From CAZEAB01 sp964552945 (GTDB lineage: Archaea; Nanobdellota; Nanobdellia; Woesearchaeales; GW2011-AR9), in contig CAZKIP010000020.1 of assembly GCA_964552945.1 (NCBI GenBank), positions 1 through 5,243 of the forward strand: a DNA stretch of 5,243 nt, read 5' to 3'. A program made the translations under genes and the position numbers. Below, in pieces: positions 1 to 5,243 of this stretch (position 1 is its first letter; every line of letters begins with the position of its first letter). Below the pieces are notes generated by a model that was not told where the DNA came from, searched no databases, and was given only the letters and a program-made list of their open reading frames with translations.

Positions 1-1194
1 ATGGCAGGGGTGATGGATAGATGTCCAACAGGCGTAAGAGGCTTTGATAAAATTTCTCATGGAGGATTTGTAAGAAATTCTGATAACTTAATCGTCGGAG
101 GACCTGGTAGCGGAAAATCTACTTTTCTTTTACAATTTCTTTGGAATGGTGCAACCATGTACAACGAAAATGGACTCTACATTTCTTTTGAACCAGATAT
201 CGTCGACACAATAAATGATGCAATGGCATTCGGATGGGACTTTACAAAAATTTCTGGAGAAGAAAGGATAAAATTCATGAGATTCTCGCCTCAAACTTCA
301 ATCGAAGACCTAAAATCAGAAATTGTAAAAATTGTCTCAAGATTTAATATTCGAAGGGTTTGCTTTGATCCAATTTCAGTCTTAGCACTAAATATGAAAG
401 ATCCAGGAAAAATGAGAGAGAAAATTTTTGAAATTTCTTCCCTCATGAAACGATTCAAGGTAACAACAATTTTTGCAGATGAAAGTATGGAAGGAGAAGG
501 AATTGAAAGAATCTCCCAAGGAGAATGGACAAAAACAGATATTCTAAGATTTTTATCAGACTCCGTAACATTATTCTATGAATCTGGGATTACAGGAGAA
601 AGTGATAGGGCGCTCAGAATTTTGAAAATGAGGAGAACGGCCCATTTACGAGAAGCTGTCGGAATGCAAATTAACGAAACGGGAATTAAAGTATTTCATG
701 AAGGTCCTGAAATTGAAGATGCACAATTCAAGGCTCCTAAAACGGTAGCTCCAGAAAAACTCTTGGAACCCCTCGAACATGAAACCCCTACAAGATCTCA
801 ACCAACTAAACTAGAGACAAAAAATTCAGGAATTCCAGAACTTCCTACTCAACTCGCTCCAGAACATAACAATATTGAACAAATCCAACACGAAGTTCCT
901 CCTCAAGACCCAGCAACAAAACAAGAAGTATATCAAACACCTGTGCAAAATCAAACAATTCAAACGCCAAAAATGAATCAAACAATTGTCAGTAGTGAGC
1001 CCATCTTAACACAAGAAACACCCTCATTAGAAAGACCAAATAATAGTTTTCCAGCAATTGAACAAAATGCAGAAATAAAAAGAAGCACACAAGTGCCATC
1101 AGAAATTGCCGAGAAAGCAGAACAAGGTTTACAAAAGATAAGAGAGAGTCCAAGGCCCCATAATGAACCTGCAGATGATGAGCTATGGCATTAA
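1..1194 (+). CDS. KaiC/RadA-like RecA-fold ATPase with long disordered C-terminal tail
   Basis: The N-terminal ~235 residues form a single KaiC-type RecA ATPase domain. Visible landmarks are the family opening CPTGVRGFDK (8-17), Walker A GGPGSGKS (33-40), the segment LYISFEP (59-65) with E64 where KaiC has its catalytic glutamate pair (the second is P65 here), Walker B RRVCFDP (118-124, D123), and the KaiC-family element RALRILKMRRTAH (203-215). Such proteins bind and hydrolyse ATP, often as hexamers; archaea carry many with signalling or regulatory roles, mostly uncharacterised. Only one ATPase domain is present, unlike cyanobacterial KaiC. Residues ~238-397 are rich in Pro, Glu, Gln and Thr with no recognisable fold, contain a 9-residue tandem repeat, and end in the acidic peptide DDELWH. 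The protein is soluble and probably cytoplasmic. The start at base 1 suits the family; Met5 (base 13) is an alternative, and an upstream start cannot be excluded because the window begins here. It could be related to archaellum ArlH, but no archaellum genes are nearby. Confidence 0.9.
   Translation: MAGVMDRCPTGVRGFDKISHGGFVRNSDNLIVGGPGSGKSTFLLQFLWNGATMYNENGLYISFEPDIVDTINDAMAFGWDFTKISGEERIKFMRFSPQTSIEDLKSEIVKIVSRFNIRRVCFDPISVLALNMKDPGKMREKIFEISSLMKRFKVTTIFADESMEGEGIERISQGEWTKTDILRFLSDSVTLFYESGITGESDRALRILKMRRTAHLREAVGMQINETGIKVFHEGPEIEDAQFKAPKTVAPEKLLEPLEHETPTRSQPTKLETKNSGIPELPTQLAPEHNNIEQIQHEVPPQDPATKQEVYQTPVQNQTIQTPKMNQTIVSSEPILTQETPSLERPNNSFPAIEQNAEIKRSTQVPSEIAEKAEQGLQKIRESPRPHNEPADDELWH
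934..987 (+). repeat. In-frame 27-bp tandem duplication in the KaiC-like tail
   Basis: Bases 934-960 and 961-987 encode QTPVQNQTI and QTPKMNQTI, residues 312-320 and 321-329, identical at seven of nine positions. The 12-base string AATCAAACAATT occurs in both units at the same offset (949-960 and 976-987). This looks like a diverged tandem duplication inside a low-complexity linker. The length is a multiple of three, so the frame is kept. Confidence 0.7.
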
Positions 1195-1205
1195 TTCTTC
1201 ATCAA

Positions 1206-1227
1206 GTTGTCACTTTTTGATGACAAC
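1206..1227 (+). terminator. Inverted repeat with T-rich loop; possible terminator or operator
   Basis: GTTGTCA (1206-1212) and TGACAAC (1221-1227) form a perfect 7-bp inverted repeat around the 8-nt loop CTTTTTGA. It begins 11 bp after the stop codon of the KaiC-like gene and ends 12 bp before the TATA box of the next gene. The T5 run lies in the loop, not after the stem, so this is not a classic hairpin-plus-U-tract terminator. Archaeal termination depends mainly on T-tracts, so T5 could still contribute. An operator for a dimeric repressor of the downstream gene is equally possible. Confidence 0.35.
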
Positions 1228-1239
1228 AGAATAGAAAAC

Positions 1240-1248
1240 CTTATAAAG
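1240..1248 (+). promoter_or_regulatory. TATA box for the DUF5675-like gene
   Basis: CTTATAAAG is preceded by the purine-rich AGAAAACC stretch, a plausible BRE. The box centre is about 26 nt upstream of the ATG at 1271, the usual archaeal TATA-to-start-site distance. Transcription would therefore begin at or next to the start codon and give a leaderless mRNA. The AAGGA at 1246-1250 overlaps the box and is about 20 nt from the ATG, too far to act as a ribosome binding site. Confidence 0.7.
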
Positions 1249-1270
1249 GAAATTCTTCTCAAAATAATAA

Positions 1271-1909
1271 ATGGTATCAACAAAGACTAGAGGACTTGCA
1301 AGGATTGCCCTCTTTAGTGGAATAGCCATCTCAGGAAGCTTTCTCGCTGGGCAAATATATGGAAAGTTTGCAAATCCAACTAAAGAAGTTTCACAGACAT
1401 ATCAAGAAACAATCATTCCTGAAGAAATCCAATTATATGAGCCTCAAATAGAAAGAGTCCCTACAAAACTAACTCCAGAACCATTCACGGGAACAAACTG
1501 GATCTTAGAGAGAAACACATTCACTAATCGCTCAACAATAGGAAATTTATATCATGATGTAAACTCAAATGGAGTCATTGATTCACAAGATCATCACCTC
1601 GCACATACTCTTGAACTTCCAGATAGAAAAAATCAACGAAATACCTCTAACATTCCAGAAGAGACATATGAAGTTTCTAAACGTACAAGTGGGAAATTTG
1701 GAGAACATTTCAAAATCTCAGACGTCCAAGATAGATCAGATATCCTAATTCATGCAGGAAATTATCCAAAAGATACTCAAGGATGTATTTTAGTAGGGGC
1801 GAGCCAAGGAAATAATTATGTTTCAAACAGTAGGGCGACATTAAACAATTTGCTAGGTGAATTTGAAAATGATGAAATTCGAATGAAAATTGTTTCTACC
1901 CAAAATTAA
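1271..1909 (+). CDS. Membrane-anchored DUF5675-like protein with embedded EF-hand-type loop
   Basis: This 212-residue protein has a basic N-terminus (KTRGLAR), one hydrophobic segment at ~10-28 (signal anchor or signal peptide), a Pro/Glu-rich linker to ~70, and a C-terminal domain from ~76. That domain matches the DUF5675 pattern as I recall it: W-I-LER (77-81), STIGNLY (88-94), HTLELPD (112-118), IPEETYEV (128-135), a short KFGEHFKISDV (142-152), ILIHAGNYPKDTQGCILVG (158-176), then VSNSRATLNNLL (184-195). H161 and the sole cysteine C172 sit in an H...GC arrangement reminiscent of L,D-transpeptidases, but catalysis is unproven for the family. Residues 96-107 read DVNSNGVIDSQD, a dockerin/EF-hand calcium-loop pattern, inserted just after STIGNLY. 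The domain is predicted to lie outside the membrane. The gene has its own promoter and ends 32 bp from the convergent TrpRS gene. The function is unknown; relatives are known to me mainly from bacteria and phages. Confidence 0.8.
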   Translation: MVSTKTRGLARIALFSGIAISGSFLAGQIYGKFANPTKEVSQTYQETIIPEEIQLYEPQIERVPTKLTPEPFTGTNWILERNTFTNRSTIGNLYHDVNSNGVIDSQDHHLAHTLELPDRKNQRNTSNIPEETYEVSKRTSGKFGEHFKISDVQDRSDILIHAGNYPKDTQGCILVGASQGNNYVSNSRATLNNLLGEFENDEIRMKIVSTQN

Positions 1910-1941
1910 TAATCCTCAATTATAATTTCTAAAAAATCTCA
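1910..1941. terminator. Convergent intergenic A/T tract, probable terminator for the TrpRS gene
   Basis: This 32-bp gap separates the stop codons of the two convergent genes. On the minus strand, just past the TrpRS stop, there is a T6 run (complement of 1931-1936) followed by further T/A sequence, which suits archaeal T-tract termination. On the plus strand the gap offers only a short T run; a T6 at 1981-1986, inside the TrpRS 3' end, is the next candidate for ending the gene 2 transcript. No strong hairpin is seen. Confidence 0.4.
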
Positions 1942-3063
1942 CTAACCCTTAAACATAAAATCTTTAATCTTACTTTTAGCTTTTTTCCGACGAGCTTGAT
2001 GTTCTTTCAAAAAAGCATTAATCTTATCAATCAAATATGCCTTTAACTCACCCGACAACATCTCACCACTTTCATAAAGTTCCTGAATTTCAATTAGCTT
2101 CGAATCATCCTCTTCAAAAAACATTTTCAAATATTGAAACGAAACATCAACATCTACATTTCCGCCTTTTTTTCGATGTTCTTCAACTGTTTCCTGTCCA
2201 CCAGAAAATGCAAAACGATTAATCTTTTTCTTCACCGTTTTTGCATCATCCGTCGTTAAAATCGCCATCTTCTCCGCGCTCGAACTCATCTTGCCTTTAA
2301 GTCCAGAAAGCGGAGGCAAAAGCATACCATGAATAATCGCAGGTTTGTAAAATCCAAGTTTGGGATACACATCTCGCGCGACCCGAAAGTGTGGATCCTG
2401 GTCAATTCCAAGCGGAATCAAACATGGAACATTTTTTTTCGCTAGAACACTTGGCAAAATCGCTGGAACTGCTTGCATCGATGTATAAAAAATCTCACCG
2501 ATGTTGCGCGAGTTATCAAAGCCAAATGCAGATTTAATCGTCGAAAACGTAATCTTTTTCGCAATCTTAATCGCCTCAGGATACATAACATTCGCATGAA
2601 TAGTATCAACTAAAAAGTGTGTCTTCTTTGGATTAAACCCAAGTGCAATAACGTCAAGCATATTCTCTTGTGTCCAGTCTTGAATTTCTTCATAACTTTT
2701 ATCCTTAAACAAAAACTTCTCATCGTCCGTAAACTGAAAATAAAGTTCACAGTCAAACGTATCTTGCAACCATTTCGTAAACACCCATGTTCCCAGGTGT
2801 CCTAAATGAAGCGGTCCAGACGGTCCACAGCCCGTATACAAAACAAATTTTTCACCACGGTCATACTTATCAAACAACCACTTCAAATCTCGCTGGGCAA
2901 AAAATGTTTTTCGTCGAAGAAAAACAGGCAACTTTCCACCAGAATATTTTTCAAGCCGAGAAAGTAACTTCGAATCAATCTTCTCAACACCAAAGTCCTT
3001 AATCAATTTTCCATAATCAACTTCTCCAGAAACATCCCACGGAGTAACGTTCACCTTTTCCAT
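1942..3063 (-). CDS. trpS: Tryptophanyl-tRNA synthetase, archaeal/eukaryotic type
   Basis: A cytoplasmic class Ic aminoacyl-tRNA synthetase that activates tryptophan with ATP and attaches it to tRNA-Trp. At 373 residues it is full length for archaeal TrpRS. In order: the N-terminal family element VTPWDVSGEVDYGKLI (6-21), the FFAQRDL segment (54-60), the HIGH-type motif TGCGPSGPLHLGHL (77-90, core HLGH 86-89), FTDDEKFL (111-118), the conserved PCLIPLGIDQDPHFRVARD (213-231), the KMSKS-type loop KMSSS (258-262), and the C-terminal AFSGGQETVEEHRKKGGNVDVDVSF region (285-309). It follows the eukaryotic/archaeal rather than the bacterial TrpS pattern. The start is fixed by a TATA-like box about 26 nt upstream and by the family N-terminus. 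The gene sits 40 bp downstream of the propeller gene on the same strand but has its own promoter. No motif is missing, and I see no sign of a frameshift. Confidence 0.97.
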   Translation of the reverse strand: MEKVNVTPWDVSGEVDYGKLIKDFGVEKIDSKLLSRLEKYSGGKLPVFLRRKTFFAQRDLKWLFDKYDRGEKFVLYTGCGPSGPLHLGHLGTWVFTKWLQDTFDCELYFQFTDDEKFLFKDKSYEEIQDWTQENMLDVIALGFNPKKTHFLVDTIHANVMYPEAIKIAKKITFSTIKSAFGFDNSRNIGEIFYTSMQAVPAILPSVLAKKNVPCLIPLGIDQDPHFRVARDVYPKLGFYKPAIIHGMLLPPLSGLKGKMSSSAEKMAILTTDDAKTVKKKINRFAFSGGQETVEEHRKKGGNVDVDVSFQYLKMFFEEDDSKLIEIQELYESGEMLSGELKAYLIDKINAFLKEHQARRKKAKSKIKDFMFKG

Positions 3064-3065
3064 TC

Positions 3066-3081
3066 AAAAAATAAGAAAAAA
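3066..3081 (-). terminator. Paired T6 tracts downstream of the propeller gene
   Basis: On the minus strand, two T6 runs (complements of 3076-3081 and 3066-3071) lie 23-38 bp after the stop codon of the propeller gene. They fit archaeal T-tract termination for that transcript. They also fall between the TATA box and start codon of the TrpRS gene, so terminator and promoter appear to be compressed into one 40-bp gap. The role is inferred from composition only. Confidence 0.35.
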
Positions 3082-3082
3082 G

Positions 3083-3094
3083 ATTTTATAAAAG
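3083..3094 (-). promoter_or_regulatory. TATA box for the TrpRS gene
   Basis: The minus strand reads CTTTTATAAAAT. Its centre is about 26 nt upstream of the TrpRS ATG (first base 3063), so the transcript would be leaderless or nearly so. There is no Shine-Dalgarno-like purine motif between the box and the start codon, only T-rich sequence. Confidence 0.7.
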
Positions 3095-3103
3095 TATGGC
3101 AAA

Positions 3104-4906
3104 CTATACAATGTCAAACACTTGTACACTCCCTGAAACAGAACCGCCTGTCTCCACATGAGAAACTGAATCTCTTACACCTGCAATAATTTTAGTCCCA
3201 TCCGAGGATAATTCTAAATCATAAACAGAATGACCTACTGAAAAGCTTGCTACAGGGTCATCTTGTACAGTCGAAAAAATAAAAATTTCTTCACTATAGT
3301 CCTCTATGTCTCCCCACGTGCTAATAGCAAATTGTGTCCCATCCTCATTTAAACGAATCATCTCAACATAATTCTTTAAATCTCCGCCGCCCACTACTTC
3401 AAAATTCATTGTTTGTTGATTTGTTACAAGATCATACGCAACAACGCCGAATAACGCGTCAGGATCGGGAAATGCCAACGTTCCCTTAAAATTATAGCCT
3501 GCAACCAACGTTTTGCCATCATCTGAGAGCGCGACCGCTCGAGGCATTGCAATTATTTCAGAAAAAGAATCTGGTAATGTCAACATAGTTGTTTTGCTAT
3601 AACTCTGGCCATTGAGCTCATAAATATCAACTTTAGTCTCTGTTGCTTGAAACCCATAATTAAACCCTACCGCAAGTTTTGAGCCATCCGCAGTCATGTC
3701 AAACGCATCTTGTTGAAAGACATGAGCATAAATACTACCACTGTAATATATGGTCGCACCCGTCATAACATTAAAAATTCTTAGATGGTGAACAGACCCT
3801 GAACGTGACAATATGGCTCCAACTGTTCCATCTTCGGAAAACCGAACCCCAGGATTATTGCCATGAGCTGCCTCATAAAGGCTACTCGTAGGAATTACAA
3901 CTTCTGAAACAGGATTCCCAGGATTTCCACTTGTTAAATCAAATCTAACAACACGTGTCCCTCCAACCGTCGGATCATGCAAATATGCAACCATCACAGT
4001 CCCAACATCATTAATCCATGCAGCAGGAATTGATGCTCCAAGAGGGGTATAAGTTCCTGGAAAGGAATATTCAAATAAAAGATTTTGAGAATTAGAATTA
4101 TATACGCGAACAACCGCAGTCCCACTCTGACTCCCGAAATTAGGTACTCGTCGATATGCAAGTGCATAGAAGTTATTATCTTTTGATGCTGTAGTTCGAT
4201 AGACAGTTCCACCAAAATAAGAAGGTATAAGGTAATCCTGAAGTGGGTTGGGATTATTTACATTCCCTGCAGCATCAAAAAGTTTCGCATGACTATCCAA
4301 AAAGATTTCTCTTTCAAACGTAAAAATTTCTAATCCATTCCCTCCAAGAGAAAAAGAATTATAAAGATCTCGATCACTTTGATATTCCCATCGCTTCCCA
4401 ATAGTTAAACTCACCGTTCCCCTATCAAATTGGCTCACAGAACTCTCTCCTGCAGAATTGTACGCAGAAACCCAATAATATTTTGCATCACTAGGATTTA
4501 GAGATGTATCTATCCACCGATGAATTAATGAATTATCGACAGTTTTTACTAAAATCTCATTGGTAAAAACATTTGTATCAGTCCTATAAATTTTAAATCC
4601 TTCAACAATACCTTGTAGTGGGTCTTCCCACGTCACCGCAATCAAAGAATTTCCCTCACTTGCTTGAACGTTCACTGGTCTCGTCGGCGGTTCATTTGGT
4701 ACCTCACCAACACCAACTTGAGGCGTTAAAACCCTCGTGGCACTTCCTCCACCGATAGCAAAGGGGGATAAATTAAGTTCCTCTGAAAAATTATCGACGA
4801 TTAAACTAATGGTAAAAAATGAAACTAAAACAGTAACTATTACCACAAATAAAAAATCGGCATTCGATAAATTCTTTCGAAGGTCAAGAGTAGAGCTCTT
4901 TTTCAT
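3104..4906 (-). CDS. Membrane-anchored surface protein: fibronectin type III domain plus beta-propeller
   Basis: A 600-residue protein of unrecognised specific function. A basic N-terminus (KKSS, RK) precedes one hydrophobic segment at ~17-38, predicting an N-in anchor with the rest outside the cell. A low-complexity linker (~40-73) leads to one fibronectin type III domain (~74-166), with IAVTWEDP (89-96), GFKIYRTD (103-110) and YYWVSAYNSAGES (143-155). From ~172 to the C-terminus there are eight repeat units. Each has an S-x-D-G-like turn followed by a hydrophobic strand and a strand ending in I/V-x-V/I-[FY]; turns lie near residues 186, 241, 298, 357, 404, 461, 520 and 567. This is the YVTN/WD40-like beta-propeller pattern, giving a seven- or eight-bladed wheel. 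No cysteine is present, as is common for extracytoplasmic proteins. Such domains usually bind proteins or glycans; adhesion or envelope scaffolding is a guess. The gene is divergent from the membrane-protein gene at 4993. Confidence 0.85.
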   Translation of the reverse strand: MKKSSTLDLRKNLSNADFLFVVIVTVLVSFFTISLIVDNFSEELNLSPFAIGGGSATRVLTPQVGVGEVPNEPPTRPVNVQASEGNSLIAVTWEDPLQGIVEGFKIYRTDTNVFTNEILVKTVDNSLIHRWIDTSLNPSDAKYYWVSAYNSAGESSVSQFDRGTVSLTIGKRWEYQSDRDLYNSFSLGGNGLEIFTFEREIFLDSHAKLFDAAGNVNNPNPLQDYLIPSYFGGTVYRTTASKDNNFYALAYRRVPNFGSQSGTAVVRVYNSNSQNLLFEYSFPGTYTPLGASIPAAWINDVGTVMVAYLHDPTVGGTRVVRFDLTSGNPGNPVSEVVIPTSSLYEAAHGNNPGVRFSEDGTVGAILSRSGSVHHLRIFNVMTGATIYYSGSIYAHVFQQDAFDMTADGSKLAVGFNYGFQATETKVDIYELNGQSYSKTTMLTLPDSFSEIIAMPRAVALSDDGKTLVAGYNFKGTLAFPDPDALFGVVAYDLVTNQQTMNFEVVGGGDLKNYVEMIRLNEDGTQFAISTWGDIEDYSEEIFIFSTVQDDPVASFSVGHSVYDLELSSDGTKIIAGVRDSVSHVETGGSVSGSVQVFDIV

Positions 4907-4926
4907 CTAAAAATACAGCATTAAAA

Positions 4927-4936
4927 CTATTTAAAC
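4927..4936 (-). promoter_or_regulatory. TATA box for the propeller gene
   Basis: The minus strand reads GTTTAAATAG, preceded by the purine-rich GAAAAT that could serve as BRE. The centre is about 25-26 nt from the ATG (first base 4906), which supports that start and predicts a leaderless mRNA. It is slightly less canonical than the other TATA boxes in the window. Confidence 0.6.
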
Positions 4937-4962
4937 ATTTTCAAAACAAAATTCCGCAAAAC

Positions 4963-4972
4963 ATTTATAAAA
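4963..4972 (+). promoter_or_regulatory. TATA box for the partial membrane-protein gene
   Basis: ATTTATAAAA with upstream GCAAAAC (4956-4962) as a plausible BRE. The centre is about 25-26 nt from the ATG at 4993, again predicting a leaderless transcript. It stands back to back with the minus-strand box at 4927-4936 in an 86-bp divergent intergenic region. Confidence 0.7.
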
Positions 4973-4992
4973 TATAAAATTAAATAAATAAT

Positions 4993-5243
4993 ATGGTGAA
5001 ATCAAAAAAATATAATTTCTCTTCTTTATTCTCTTCGAGTTGGAGAGACTATAAACAAAATTATAAACACTTTATCCCATTTATTTTCCTAACCGTCGGA
5101 ATTATTTCATTAGCCACTGTAATTTGGGAATTTTATTTTTTCGTAACAAATGAATCTGTTAGAATAATTCTTGAAAATCCTAATTTAATTACTTCAGGGG
5201 GATTGCTCCCAACAATATATTCAAGTGGAATAATAATCCTTGC
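4993..5243 (+). CDS. Partial multi-pass membrane protein (5' end only)
   Basis: An open frame of 83 codons runs off the window end without a stop. It begins MVKSKKYNFSSLFSSSW, a basic, probably amphipathic cytoplasmic start followed by RDYKQNYKHF. Next comes a hydrophobic segment at ~27-51 (FIPFIFLTVGII then ATVIWEFYFF), a polar loop with NESVRIILENPN (~53-64), and the start of a second hydrophobic stretch near 71-83. The opening pattern (short basic helix containing SW, then K/N-rich sequence, then a membrane segment) is common in uncharacterised archaeal integral membrane proteins; I cannot name a family. The start is supported by a TATA box about 26 nt upstream. It is divergent from the propeller gene. 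Confidence 0.7.
   Translation, partial: MVKSKKYNFSSLFSSSWRDYKQNYKHFIPFIFLTVGIISLATVIWEFYFFVTNESVRIILENPNLITSGGLLPTIYSSGIIIL

Noticed and set aside
1..1194. Circadian-clock KaiC or archaellum ArlH identity for gene 1
   Set aside because: There is only one ATPase domain, no KaiA/KaiB or archaellum genes nearby, and an unrelated C-terminal tail.
1246..1250. AAGGA as a Shine-Dalgarno site for the gene at 1271
   Set aside because: It is about 20 nt from the ATG and overlaps the TATA box, so it would probably not even be in the transcript.
1751..1786. Calling the gene 2 product an L,D-transpeptidase
   Set aside because: The H...GC arrangement is suggestive, but the surrounding sequence (GNYP, DTQ, GCILVG, SRATL) fits DUF5675 better, and the typical YkuD ending S-x-GC-[IV]-R is absent.
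2037..3002. Three short plus-strand open frames (2037-2222, 2617-2805, 2787-3002) opposite the TrpRS gene
   Set aside because: They lie entirely antisense to a well-conserved synthetase gene, have biased His/Gln/Lys-rich translations, match no family I recognise, and I noted no promoter for them.
3994..4215. A 73-codon minus-strand frame inside the propeller gene
   Set aside because: It overlaps the real coding frame out of phase; the propeller repeats and FnIII domain show which frame is used.
1..5243. Defence island, mobile element, CRISPR array or tRNA/rRNA gene
   Set aside because: No direct-repeat array, transposase, integrase, attachment repeat, cloverleaf or rRNA-like conserved block was seen on either strand; each gene with a visible upstream region has its own promoter and no shared theme.

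Overview
The window is AT-rich archaeal DNA. The strongest evidence is a tryptophanyl-tRNA synthetase of the archaeal/eukaryotic type. It is supported by archaeal TATA-like boxes about 26 nt upstream of every visible start codon, the absence of Shine-Dalgarno motifs at those starts, and a KaiC/RadA-type ATPase of the kind archaea carry in many copies. Mostly leaderless promoters and AT-rich, loosely organised, poorly characterised genes would suit a DPANN lineage (for example Woesearchaeota or Pacearchaeota). That placement is an inference; no rRNA or other clade marker is present.

Layout: (1) 1-1194 (+), a KaiC-like ATPase with a long, probably disordered C-terminal tail. (2) 1271-1909 (+), a small membrane-anchored protein with a DUF5675-like domain, carrying an EF-hand/dockerin-like calcium loop. 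(3) 1942-3063 (-), TrpRS, convergent with gene 2. (4) 3104-4906 (-), a membrane-anchored extracytoplasmic protein with one fibronectin type III domain followed by a beta-propeller of 7-8 repeats. (5) 4993 to the window end (+), the start of a multi-pass membrane protein, divergent from gene 4. No gene-free stretch exceeds 90 bp.

Each gene whose upstream region is visible has its own promoter, so this looks like independently transcribed single genes rather than an operon or a defence island. TrpRS is housekeeping. Genes 2 and 4 look like cell-surface proteins, and gene 1 looks like a cytoplasmic signalling or scaffold ATPase. I see no sequence evidence that they act together. The most interesting items are the DUF5675-like protein with its embedded calcium-type loop, the KaiC-like protein with its tail, and the uniform leaderless promoter spacing. 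I found no tRNA, rRNA, CRISPR array, insertion sequence or attachment site.
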